Shown in pieces: positions 12,610 through 24,600 of a DNA stretch of 64,000 nt. The notes beneath the pieces were generated by a model. It was not told where the DNA came from and searched no databases. It saw nothing but the letters and a program-made list of their open reading frames with translations. Numbering within the stretch: position 1 is the first letter of the stretch; every line of letters starts with the position of its first letter. The DNA is from Elysia chlorotica (taxonomy: Eukaryota; Mollusca; Gastropoda; Plakobranchidae). The stretch spans positions 300,415 to 364,414 of the forward strand of contig RQTK01000495.1 of the NCBI GenBank assembly GCA_003991915.1, in the 5' to 3' direction. The position numbers were made by a program, and so were the translations under genes.

Positions 12610-15600
12610 AGTCTTCCTCTTTCTCCGCTCTCACATTCTGTCTTGCTCTCATTCTACCTCTAAAATTCTCTCTCTCTCTGCAACATTCCCTCTACTCTCT
12701 CATTACGGGTTAAAGGTATCCTAAGATGCATCAGGGCAAATCCTGTACATCAATTTTAAAGCTTTACAATTCCTTCGTATTTTCATATTCTCACCACTGG
12801 CATTTTGTTCCTCTTTTTTTTCTTTTAGCTTCTCAGCTCCAAATTTTTTTTATTGTTATTTTGCCCTGCTATCTTGACATTGCAAAAGTAAAAAAACAAC
12901 ACATATTTTCTCCTTATCAGAATGGCACTAAAATATTAGTACAAAGAGTTATGTAACAAAACATTCTCTTCCAAACCACACCTGTCTGTGTAGGAGCTTG
13001 ACCTGGAAAACATCCAGCTTCTGTCGGAGCATCTCCTGTCGGCACCCGCCACCACGGGGACTCTGGAGGCAAGCTCACCGTTCCAGACGAGTCGCCTGTC
13101 TCAGCTGGCGCTGGCGCCCCAGGTCTCGCTGCCCTGCCTGGTCTACCGGAACAGCCTGCGCCTCAAGCGACAGCTCGCAACGGCCATCGCCCAGCGCCTC
13201 AAGCGACAGCTCGCCACGGCCATCGCCCGCGCGTCCAACCAGGGCGAGGACTACCTGATCGAGCTGACCAATCAGCTGTGTATGTGCCTACAGGTACGTG
13301 CTGTGCTTTCTGAAGGGCATAATGTGATGGGCGGCTTGTGATCTTTTTTTTTTGTTTGTGACCAGTGACTGATGTTTTTTTTTTCTCACTTGTGACCAGG
13401 AACTCGTGCTCCCTTGCATTTGTGACTAGTGACTCATGCTTTTTTTTAAATGTAACTAGTGCCTTTTTGTCTTTTCAATTGTGATCAAAGGCAAATAGCT
13501 CTTTTCATTTGTGAAACACAACTGAAGGTTTTTTTTTTTTTATTTGTTACCGGTGACGAATGTTCTTTTCATTCATGACCAGTGACTAATGCTCTTTTTA
13601 TTTGTGACCAGTGACTGATGCTTTTTTTTAAATTTTGGGACCTGTGACTGATCCTCTTATCAAGCAGTACATTTATGGACAAACTTTCATGAGAGGAAAA
13701 TATTTTATTAGGACCTGTCACTGATCCTCATATGGAATATTTATTGACAAACTTTTATGAGAGGAAAAAACATTTTTTCCTTAATGACATCCATTATAAT
13801 AAAATAATTTACTGACTGGGGGGAAAAAAGCATGTTATATTACAAGATATATATGGATATAATTGTATAAAGGAACAAATATTTCACACTTGATTAAGCA
13901 CATAAAGTGTGGATGAATTGTTTTGTATGTCATGCACATCTTTTCAAGATTCAGAGAGGAAAGTTGTACCAGAAATTTTTTCAACTTTTAATTGTCTAAA
14001 AACTTTTAACTTGCAATTTCTAGTTGTTATGTACCGAAATTACAAAGCGTTTTTTTTTCTTTTCTTTTTAATTGGTCCTGTACCTTTTATCTTTTAGACG
14101 GCGCCAGAGATGTTTCCATACTTGACGTTTCCTGTGAATGAAACCAAAGTGAGCACAGACGTTCACTTCAGTGGCGCTGCCTGTATCCTGGTGTCCTGTA
14201 TCAAGTCAGGAGACTCCAGTGGCAAAGAGTGAGTCGCTCGCAAGTTGTTGTCTATGGATCGGGTTTGAATCTGTTTTTAAGCAATATCATCAATCAGCTA
14301 GCTAATGATGTTTATAAAGTTGAATTTTTTTTATTTTTTTTTGGTGAAATTTTTGTAAAAAGCATAAAGCTGTATTTTAGCATTTTAGCACTACAGGTTC
14401 TTTTCAATCAGATAGGGCCCATTTTCAAAGACACAAGTACAGCAAGTAATGCAACTCAACATAATAATGGCATAAAGCTGTATTTTAGCACTACAGGTTC
14501 TTTTCAATGAGATAGGGCCCATTTTCAAAGACACAAGTACAGCAAGTAATGCAACTCAACATAATAATGGAAATATTGCTAATTTTCCTGAATTAAAACC
14601 TTCAGCTTTATAGGAATATACCCAAGTTTTAAAAAAGTAGATTTAATTTCAATTTGATAATTTTTATAGACTAATAACTGTAAGAGAAAGATAAGTTAAG
14701 CTTAATTTCATTCATCCTTATGACATGTTTCCTTTTTTTAAAGTCAACAAAGTAACAGTATTTTGCCAGTAATGTTTCTGAAATAGCACTCAAAAATCCA
14801 TATCTTTCGAACCAACAAAGATAGAACTAAAATATGTGCGGATTTGGAAAGCTCGGCTATTTATTTTCCAAACAAAAATTTTATTTTGCTGCTTATGTGT
14901 AAGTGATGTGACTCCCTTGAGTTAAATGACTCAATATGTTTACCATATGGGGCTAAGTCGGCTCCTATCATCACACTATATAGAAGATTGCTTTACCCCA
15001 GGTTTAGGAATACATTTTTATATTCAATTTCAATCTAATACTATTTTTCCTTTGTATTTCCTGTGCTATGGGATTTTGCCAAGACTTATGTTCCTTTTTC
15101 TGTGACTACCCAGAACTCCCCCGTACAGGGCTCCGTGGGCTCGTATCAGCACGTACACTGGCAAGCGTATCAGGAAGAGCGGGCAGGTCACGCGACAGGA
15201 AGTTGTCAGCTACCCGCGAGATCTGCACAGCCAGGCCTCGCACGGCGACCAGTTTGCTCCGGTTATCATCCCAGGGAACCGCGTTTATGTCAAGATCGGC
15301 GTGTCTCCCCCACCTGGGGTCACTGTGACCTTGCACGCCCTCCCGCCCCAGTTTCTGCTCGCCGTGGCCTATATCGAGACTCTGGTCACGGAAACGTTCG
15401 GCTGCGGCACTCTCGCCTGTGGGGTCGGGGGCCTCAGTGGGTCAGGGGTCACCGGGGTCAGCACGGGCGTGGCTAGGGAAGGAAGTGACGCGTCGGAGCT
15501 GAGCGTGTCCAGCCACTCGTCATCTTCGTCGTACTCCCCTCGATCCTGCTCCACCTCCCCGTCATTCGGCGCGTCGCCGATGGTCATGAGCGGGGAATTC

Positions 15601-18600
15601 CCTGAGAGCAGCCCCAGCCTGTGGAGCTTGGACAACATCTCGGTGACTCCGCCGGTGTTCCGCCACATGGTGGAGTTTCTGTGTGGGTACCTGTGGAAAA
15701 CGGACGTGCCAGGCTTGGTCAAGGAGTTTATGTTCCAGCTGCTGGCCCAGACCCTGAGAGTGCTGCACTACAGCGAGGGCTGTCCCAGCGTCGGACTGGC
15801 TAACAGTTCGGATAGCGGTCGATTGGTGGGGAAACTCGGCACTCGGCCGTCCCCCACCCAGGGCATGCTGGTTGCCCTGCCCAGAGAGCTGAAGAGACTG
15901 TATGACTCGGAGAGCAAGAACATTCCGGAAATGACGACATCCGCAGGTCATGGTTTGGGTCTAGGTGTGACAGATACAGGCCGATGGTCAACTTATCTCC
16001 AAGCCTTGGTTGAGGTTTGCCTAGCAATATCCGAGGTGGTGCCCTGCGAAGCCCTCCAGGCGAAAGACACCCCTTCAGACACTCCTGCGGAGGAAGGTGC
16101 GGCAGGAACCAGTTCTACCCTCGGCAAAGCAGGAAGTGGATTGTCCTCGAGCGGGAAGAAGAAAAAGTTAAAACCCAAGAAGGAGAGAATGGCTGCCTCG
16201 GCTCGGAGATCCAGCTTTGATCAGAGGGTGACGCTGTTGGCCGACACTGAGGACTCACTGGACACTGCGGGGTCCATGCATGTGACTCATTCCCTGGCCG
16301 ACACACACAATCTGTTTGGGGCTGTGGGCCCGGGTATGTCGAGCTGGGACAACCCCGGAGCTAAGTCTGTCTCAAGCAACACCAGCATATGCAGCGTGGC
16401 ATCAGGGTCATCGTCGTCTTCCTCCATCAAGATGGACGACATGCCCTGGTTCCCAGCGGCCGTCTCCGCCTCGAAGATTGTGCGACACTTGGCCCTGAAG
16501 GAGCCACACTGTGAAGAGGAAGTGGCAAAGGCCGTCAAGTCGGCCCTAGGCTCTCTGACTGCAGTCACTGCCCACACCCGCATCGTCATAGTGACAGGGA
16601 TCCCGAGCTACCTCGAGCGGGAAGTGGTGGAGAGGTCGGTGACCAAGGTCTGCAACGGTCACGGTGGTTTGGACGGTAACAAGCTGTTTGTGCCGACCCC
16701 TGAGGAGATCCAAGCCCTAGACCTGTCGGACAGGAAGAAGGTTGTGGAGGATCAGGCAGGGGTGGCGGGCATCGCAGCGTCGCTGTCTCTTTCTAGCACA
16801 GTCACCCCAGACTCGAGTCTCCCGGTCAGCGGTGCTAGCAAGTCAGAGACATTCCTGGCTGAGACGGGTCCCAGCACCCCGACTAACCTGTCCCCCACCA
16901 CAGGGGAAGTCAGCTCAAAGCTGTCCAAGTCTTTCCTCAAGATTTCGGGGTCTGGCTCAAAACTCATCGAAGGCTATGCAGTATTCAGTCTCCCCTCCAA
17001 GACCAAAGTGGAGGCAGTGCGGAAAGCCTTCCTCAGGACTAAGTGGCTGAACCTCGGGGAGAATGGTGAGGGGGTGCCGGGTCAGGGTGGAGACGTTGAC
17101 GGAGATCTCGCAGGAGGATCGGGTTCGAGCCTGCTGGAAATTCCGGAAGAGAATCTCAATGTGCATTCTGTGAACCAGCAGCTGCTAACAGAACCAGAAG
17201 CAATGGCCGCCCTAGACAAATTCCTGCTGAGCAAGCTCTGCCTTGACTCCAAAAGGGAGTTTGGGAGTGGCAGAGCAGCAGAGGTAGACATTGTTAGTGG
17301 TAGCTGTGCTAGGAGTCATGCCAAGGACACAAACAGTTCAGTCCCAGCCAAAAAGCTTGGCCCACCAGTCGTAGGCTTGAAGGAAGCTGCACTGCAGGCG
17401 CTCACAGAGATGTTCTACACGTGCTACTTCATGGACCAGGGACAGCAGGACTCGGGCGACATTTGCCTGGGCCGCGACCAGATCCTGAACCCAGCCTCGG
17501 AGAACCTGCTGGGAGCTTTCTTCAACGCCGTGAGACCTGCCAAGAAAAGCTTGGCCGAAGTGGTCGCGGGGGCGCTGCGTCAGTATGGCATTGTCAAGTC
17601 CAGGGATAAAGATGGGTGAGTCTGCACTGATTTCAGGTGAACAGTTTCCCATCAAGCCAGACACATGCTGTGTGAATTGATATGCGCTTGTGCTAGCACT
17701 TCTTTCTATTGATCTTCACACCCACCATTTTGAAATTATAAATAAAAAAGCGTTTATCTTTCAAAAGTTTTTGAAAATTCTCCAAAATAGTGTGCACGAA
17801 AGGAATAGGCGTTAAATCTTGCTATGTGAAAAGGTTAATAATTTCTCAGAATTGACATGCTGATCAACTCCAGTTGTAATGGTTTTCTTTCCCTAACCAG
17901 TTGCTTTGTAAGTGTTTTGTTAAAATACATCGTAAAAGTTAAGTGCTCAAATTTTTTGGTAAAAAGTTCAAATTTATCTGTTTACATCTTTGAACCAGTT
18001 ACTTTGTTACTGTTTTGTTATGATTAATCAAATGTTTTCAAAAGTTGCAAAAACTTCTTCTAAAGTTGAACTTAAAAGTAACATATTAGGCTGTCTCACA
18101 ATAAATTCAAGGCACTGGAATTTTCCTTGTCCGTGTGCCATCTATCTATCTGTTGGGCGTATGGTAGATCTAGGTTTGTGATTGTTCCTTCTAATATATA
18201 TATACATGAACTGTGCCAGACTGACGCCCATACATTTTCCTCAGGTCACCGTCAGCGGCAGAAAAGCCCAGCAAAGTGAAGCCCTGCAAGCGCCCCGTGG
18301 CCAAGTCCTCCAAGGAGAGGCTCACACTCAAGGATCAGGAAGAGAAGTGAGTCAGAGAGGGGGCATTGTACGGGTTGAGGGGGCAGAAAGGAAGAGGAGA
18401 CATTAAAAGAGAATATGTGCTGATGTTGGACATTAAACCAACTCAACTCAGCTAAACCAAGGGCATATCTTAGTCGGATGTAGTTAAGTAGGAGCGGAGT
18501 GACTTTTCTTCACAACCGCCACAGGAGCATATTATTGGCATATTATATTCATGTAATCATGCTAGCTTTGAGTGGCAAGGCACATTGGTGATTAGGCACC

Positions 18601-21600
18601 GAGAAGCCAAGAGTTGTAATTCCACTAAGCGCAATCACTTTTCAAAATTTTCACTTCTAGCCTACTTTTAAACACTGCTGAGTACTGTCTTCAAATTCAA
18701 GCTTTAAATAGATTCAGTTGTAGAAGTTCTTCTTTCATTCTCATTTGCTTCAAGTTTTGCCTTTTTTATTTATTTATTTCATGTGTGTTTTATTTTTCAT
18801 CTTCCTTGTGTCTTTGCCAGATCTCAGTCTATGGATAAGGAGAACAAGAAGGATCTAGACAAGGATGATCGAGAGAAGCCAGAGAAATCATCCAAGGAGA
18901 AAGAAGGAGCAACAGCAGATTATTCTGTGAAAGAATCAAAGGTCAGTTTTGAAAATGAGTCGTGTGCAAAATTCCTTCTGTAGATCTTTGAAAGGCTCTT
19001 TAGTTGTCGATTATTTTTTTATTGTTTTTTTGTTTTTTTTTGTTACTGTAGTACTGGAAGATAAAAAGATATTTGAGTCATGTTTATTTTAGCAAAAATG
19101 TTTTTGTGTTAAAGACATGAGTTTATTTAATCACTTTGCAGAATAACATTATGTGGCCCAAATTTTAATATAATAACAGACATTACGGCTTAAAACACAA
19201 TTCAAAACTTTACACTTTAAGTCCGATCTTCAAATAATCCAATGCATTATTTTCTTCAGAGTTTTTCCAAGACGGAGGGTCGTTTACTGACGCTCAACGC
19301 CTTCATCAAGTACTGCGAGGATTTGATTGGTCAAGATATCCGGGCGTTGTGGAGGGGAATATTTGCCTGTGGTTTTGATCTTCTATTTGAGAGGTCAGTG
19401 ATAATAATTATTATGTCTGTCATGTTTGGACATTGTCTACAACCCTATCAGGGTAGATAGTGATGAAAACTTGAGTAAATCATATTTCTCTGAGCTCGTT
19501 GGTCTGCCAGGGGGCGGGGGCGAACTGGTGCAAGTGGTAGAGCATTGGTTTCCACATCTGGAAGTTTGCCGTTTGAATCCCACGATCTGCAGATTTATTT
19601 GTCAATTTCGTCCCCTGTAACTGGTTGGGTTGAGTCGGTATATGTGACTGACTGAGACAGGAATCATGGTATCCCCGTCCTGTCAAACGTCAGTCTTGGG
19701 GCTCGTCCACAATATAGCCTAAATAGAACTGACGTTTGACGTTAAACCAACTCAACTCAACTCTGCCAGGGTGCAAATATCTTAGTTGCAACAATGAAAC
19801 TACACAGTGACATCTCACAACTCCTAGACATGAAGCATTCACAACAAACATGTACTCAGCTCATGAAACATTCAATAATTTGTTTTAACTATTAATACTC
19901 AACATATTACAATGTGACATCATAATTACAAGGTTCTATTATAAGTTAGACATAGAAGGCAAATTAAAATCTGTTATTCTGAGGTATAGATTTTGTTTGT
20001 TTGTTCTTTTGTTTTCAATATTAAGTGTAATTCATGTTTTAGTGTTTTGTTTAATTGCTCTTTATAAACGATAAAGAATAGTTCTCTATTGCACCAGTTT
20101 TAATTAGGGCTGCGTTCATTTTGAGCCTTGACAGAGAGAGACAAAAAGGGTGGAGTTAAGAAAGACATAGACAGACAGACAAACAGAGTGGAAAGGGAAT
20201 GAGAGAGGTCGAGAGAGGGTAGGGAGGGAGGAAGAGAGAGGAAACGATAGGAGGGATGGAAAGGTAGATAGAGCACTAAAGCATTTCTGTGTTACATAAG
20301 TTTAAGCCTTGATCCTCAGACATACAGCACTAACATAGGTTGAGCTTTGACACACATACACACATAGCACTCGGTAATTAAATGACCCATTGTTCAGGTG
20401 TTATAGTGGTCTTACCCCTCTGCAGCGACTCAGATAATGGGAGAGTGGACAAGAGAGAGTGAGAGAGAGAGAGAGAGAGAGAGGAGAAAGGTAGTGTTGG
20501 AAGGGTGGGAAAGGTAGAGAGATAGAGAGCACTAAATCACTCTCTGTTTTATAACTTTTACTTGATGCTAGCTATATCGAGTTTTAGCTTTGATCCTCAG
20601 ACATAGAGCGCTAAAATAGTTTAAGCTTTTGACACACATTCAAACACAGCTTTCTCTAACTGACCTATTTCTCCTCTGTCCAGGTGCTGGTGCCCGGACA
20701 CTACGGCGGCAGCCCAGATGATGGGAGAGTGGACGGTCGAGCGTGACTACGCCCTGGTGCAGCACGTGAACCAAATGTCCTGCCACCTGGCTGTGTCCTC
20801 AGCGCGCTTGCACCCGCACGAGATTCGACTCTCGCAGGCACAGCTGGCCCACGAGACCTTCACATCGCTACAAGGTTGGTTTGTTTGTTTATTTGTTTAG
20901 CATCCAGTGTCAACACAATATAGGTAATATTGTGGGCGGGTTCCAAAATCTAACGTCTGACAGTTTTAAGTGCCACATAGACTTGTTTGTTTGTTTAGCG
21001 TCCAGTGTCAACACAATATAGGTAATATTGTGGGTGGGCCCCAAGATTAATGTCTGAAAAGTACTGCCACATAGACTTGTTTGTTTGTTTAGCGTCCAGT
21101 GTCAACACAATATAGGTAATATTGTGGACAGACCCGAAGACTAATGTTTGAATATTTTAAGTGCTGCCTCATAGACTTTTTTGTTTTTTTGTTGTTTAAC
21201 GTCCAGCATCAGCACTATATAGGTAATATTGTGGGCGAGCCCTAAGACTAAAGTCTGACAATTTTAAGTTCTGCCACATAGATTTGTTTGTTTGTTTAGC
21301 GTCCAGTGTCAACACAATATAGGTAATATTGTGGGTGGACCCCAAGACTAACGTCTGACAATTTTAAGTGCTGCCACAGAGATTTGTTTGTTTGTTTGTT
21401 GTTTAACGTCCAGCATCAGCACTATATAAGTATTATTGCGGACAGACCCCAAGACTAATATCTAACAATATTACGTACTGCCACACAGAGACAGTGTGGT
21501 GATACCTAGACTCCTGTCTCAGCCTGTCACATTACTCTGCTCTTCCAGGGGGCGTGATGGCCCGGGGGTAGAACATTGGCTTCCGACGCAAAAGGTCCCG

Positions 21601-24600
21601 AGTTCGAATCTTAGCGGATGCGTTCCCTACTGGTTGGGTCGGTGTCAGTATAATGTGACCGCTTGAGACAGAAGTCATGGTATCCCCGTCCGGTCTCGTG
21701 TGTGGCAGTACATACAATTGTCACACGTCCGTCTTGGGGCCCGTCCACAATATAGCCTATATAGTGCTGATGTTGGACGTTAAAACCAACTCAACTCAGC
21801 TCTGCTCTTCCAGGTATTTCCATGAAATATGTCAAGTTACCATTTTTCACGGTGTTCTCCCTGTTTCCCCAGGCATTCCCATAGAGAGCGTGCGGCTGCG
21901 CTTCGCGTTCCTGCAACAGCTGAACAACTACCTGGAGACGTCGCTCCTCCCGCTGGTTGACCTCAGGCCGGCCAGGCTCTACAGCCGAAGCTCCGCCTTC
22001 ATGCTCGGCCAGATCAGATGGCTCATCTTCTACGACACCAAGGTGAGGAGTAGAGCCTGCTTTAGCCAGTGAAGGATATTGTAGCAACAGAACTGCTTTG
22101 CCTTATCTCTTCTTTATTTCTGTTGGATATGGAAAAAACAGTTCTGAGCTGACGATAGTCATGTAAGCCATTCTGGGCATCACAGGCATAAGTCGATACT
22201 ATTATGATTTGAGTTAGAGAGCTCTAGTTTTTAAAGCTGGGGACTTCTTTTTGTAGAGAATTTCCCTATATTTTGTTATTTTTATTTTTCGAATAAAAAT
22301 GCTTTTTCACACACTAAAAACTGATATGGTCAAAGTCCAAGTTGTGCCTGATTCACCCTGGTTTTCTCACATATGGATTATTGTTATTTTAACAATAGAG
22401 TGTAACCGGCTGAAACAGAAGTCGTGCTATCCTTGCTTTGTTTCTGTGGGCAGGCATCTAGAAAATTGTCATACTTTAGCCTACAGACGTGTTCAAGATA
22501 TTGTATAGTTGTTAATGTTGAATGTAAAGAAATCAACCAACCAATATTCAAAGACTAGATTTTTTATTTATGATTTTCAACAACCTGAAGCAGATGCTGG
22601 AATTTGTTCTCACTTACCTCAGACAATTTTTTTTTTTTTTTGCACTTTCTGATCTGAAATAAAGTGGGAAGAGCTGGTGTGTTTTGCTTATTAGCTCTAA
22701 CATTAAGATGCTTCAGATTTTATCCATCCAAATTTGTGACAGAATAGTGCAGGTTTTCTACTTATTTAGCTTTAAAGGCGTTTTGCACGAAAGTTTAAAA
22801 GTAATATTCCCTAACCTGTGCCATTGCAGATCAACTTCTTCAACCGAGTTTTGAACGCCTCCGCCAAACGGAAACCTGACCAGGCAGCTCCAGAGATAAC
22901 TCTGAATCCGCTAGAGTCTATCGGAACGGGTAAGAACTTTAAATCTTTAAATCAATCAAAACTTTTTGTTTCTCCTGGAACATTGGACACCAATGATTTC
23001 TCTCTATCATCCTGAGAAGTCTTCTCTATTTGTCCCCAAGGGTATCTAGAGTTTGCTACATCTTCCTCCAGATTCCTTCTTCAACTACAAGTGTTTTAAG
23101 GCCTCTCTCTTTTCCTTTTGTCCTGTGGGTTCCATTTTAGCGCATGGCTTTTAATCCTTGGCCAAACTTAACTGTGTTGTACTTACTTTTATGTGTGTTT
23201 TTCTCTATGAATTTAATTGTGTTACTAATTATGAAGAAAGTAGTGTTAGATTTCAATAATGTAAAACAAAAGTCTTATTACTATAATTATTATTATTATT
23301 GTTGTTGTTTAGGTTGTCACCGTTTTGACAGTTTTTGAAAACCATTATAGTGTGACCGTAGATTGCTGCCTACAAAACAGCTTACTATACACAATTGACG
23401 AATACAAAAGTTATGCTATATTAGTAAAGGAGCGGCATTTCATAGATAATACACGCCCAATTTTTTTTTTTTCTTGAGAGGATAAACCAATACTCTGTAT
23501 TTGTCTATCTGTCTCTGCAGGAGATAAGGGCGTGCAGTCAAGCATCCTGTGCCAGTCGTACCGGCAGCTGTCCACGCTGAGCTCCAGGAAGTTGTGTGTG
23601 AGGCTCGCCTGTGGCGGGGACCCGACCTACAGCTTCAACGTACGCATGACGGGGGAGGAAGTCCACGGAACCAGTAAGTTGAGGAAGGGATGATGCTTCA
23701 CCGATAGACATTGCCAAGGCCTTTTGAAAGAATTATCAGGATTTGAATGAAAGAAATTCTAAATATGTATATAAAGACTATGTAAATTAGAAAAATATCT
23801 ACAAGCCTGATAACTAAACCTGGAAGTTGTCAAACCTGCTAATAATATTCAATACGTTGAATTTTAGCAGAAATATCAAAGAAGAAGGAAAAGACAGTTT
23901 AGAATTTTGTCACCGAGCTAGTAGAATGGCAAATCATTTTTTTCTCTTTTTTGTTTAGGATAATTTGTTTCTTAAAGGTAGCAAAGGCAGTATTGATAAA
24001 CTTTGTTTTTCCCCCACATATATCATGGATTAACATGACATACTGCGTTTCATTAAAAAAAAAATTCTTGATTTACTCAACTCAAATCTTTTTTTTTGTG
24101 TTGTGTGAAACCCAGGCGGATCTTTCCGGCACTACCTGTGGCAGGTGGCTAAGGAGCTTCAGTCGTCAGGGCTGTCTCTGCTCACAGCCTGCCCAGGGTC
24201 CAGCGCAGGGGCCAACAAGGGCCGCCTCATCCTCAAGCCTGGCAAGATGACGTACCCAGAGGAAAACCTGCTCATCTTTGTGGGACAGGTGGGCGCGACT
24301 TGATCATATCGTCTTGTTGCTTACGTAATGGTCTAACTCAAAATCAAGAAAAAACGAAAGAAACTTTCAAAATTGCCTTTTTTTTTTAGTAAATATAGGT
24401 GATTTTAAAAGTTTGGTTTTTCTCTTTATGAGCAGTTAGATAGAGAACTACGTTATTCAAAACTTCTTATGGTGGGTAGTCGTTACTTTGGTCTATCTGT
24501 GAAATAGACCATTGTGTTGGCAACGTATAATGTAAAGATAAAAATAGGATATATCTATTGTTTTGTTTTGTTTTTTAAAAATAGAGCAATTGTTTAATTT

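Noticed and set aside
15063-15476. 137-codon and 86-codon frames entering the large exon
   Set aside because: They are in other frames; the true entry at 15129 joins in phase to both neighbours.
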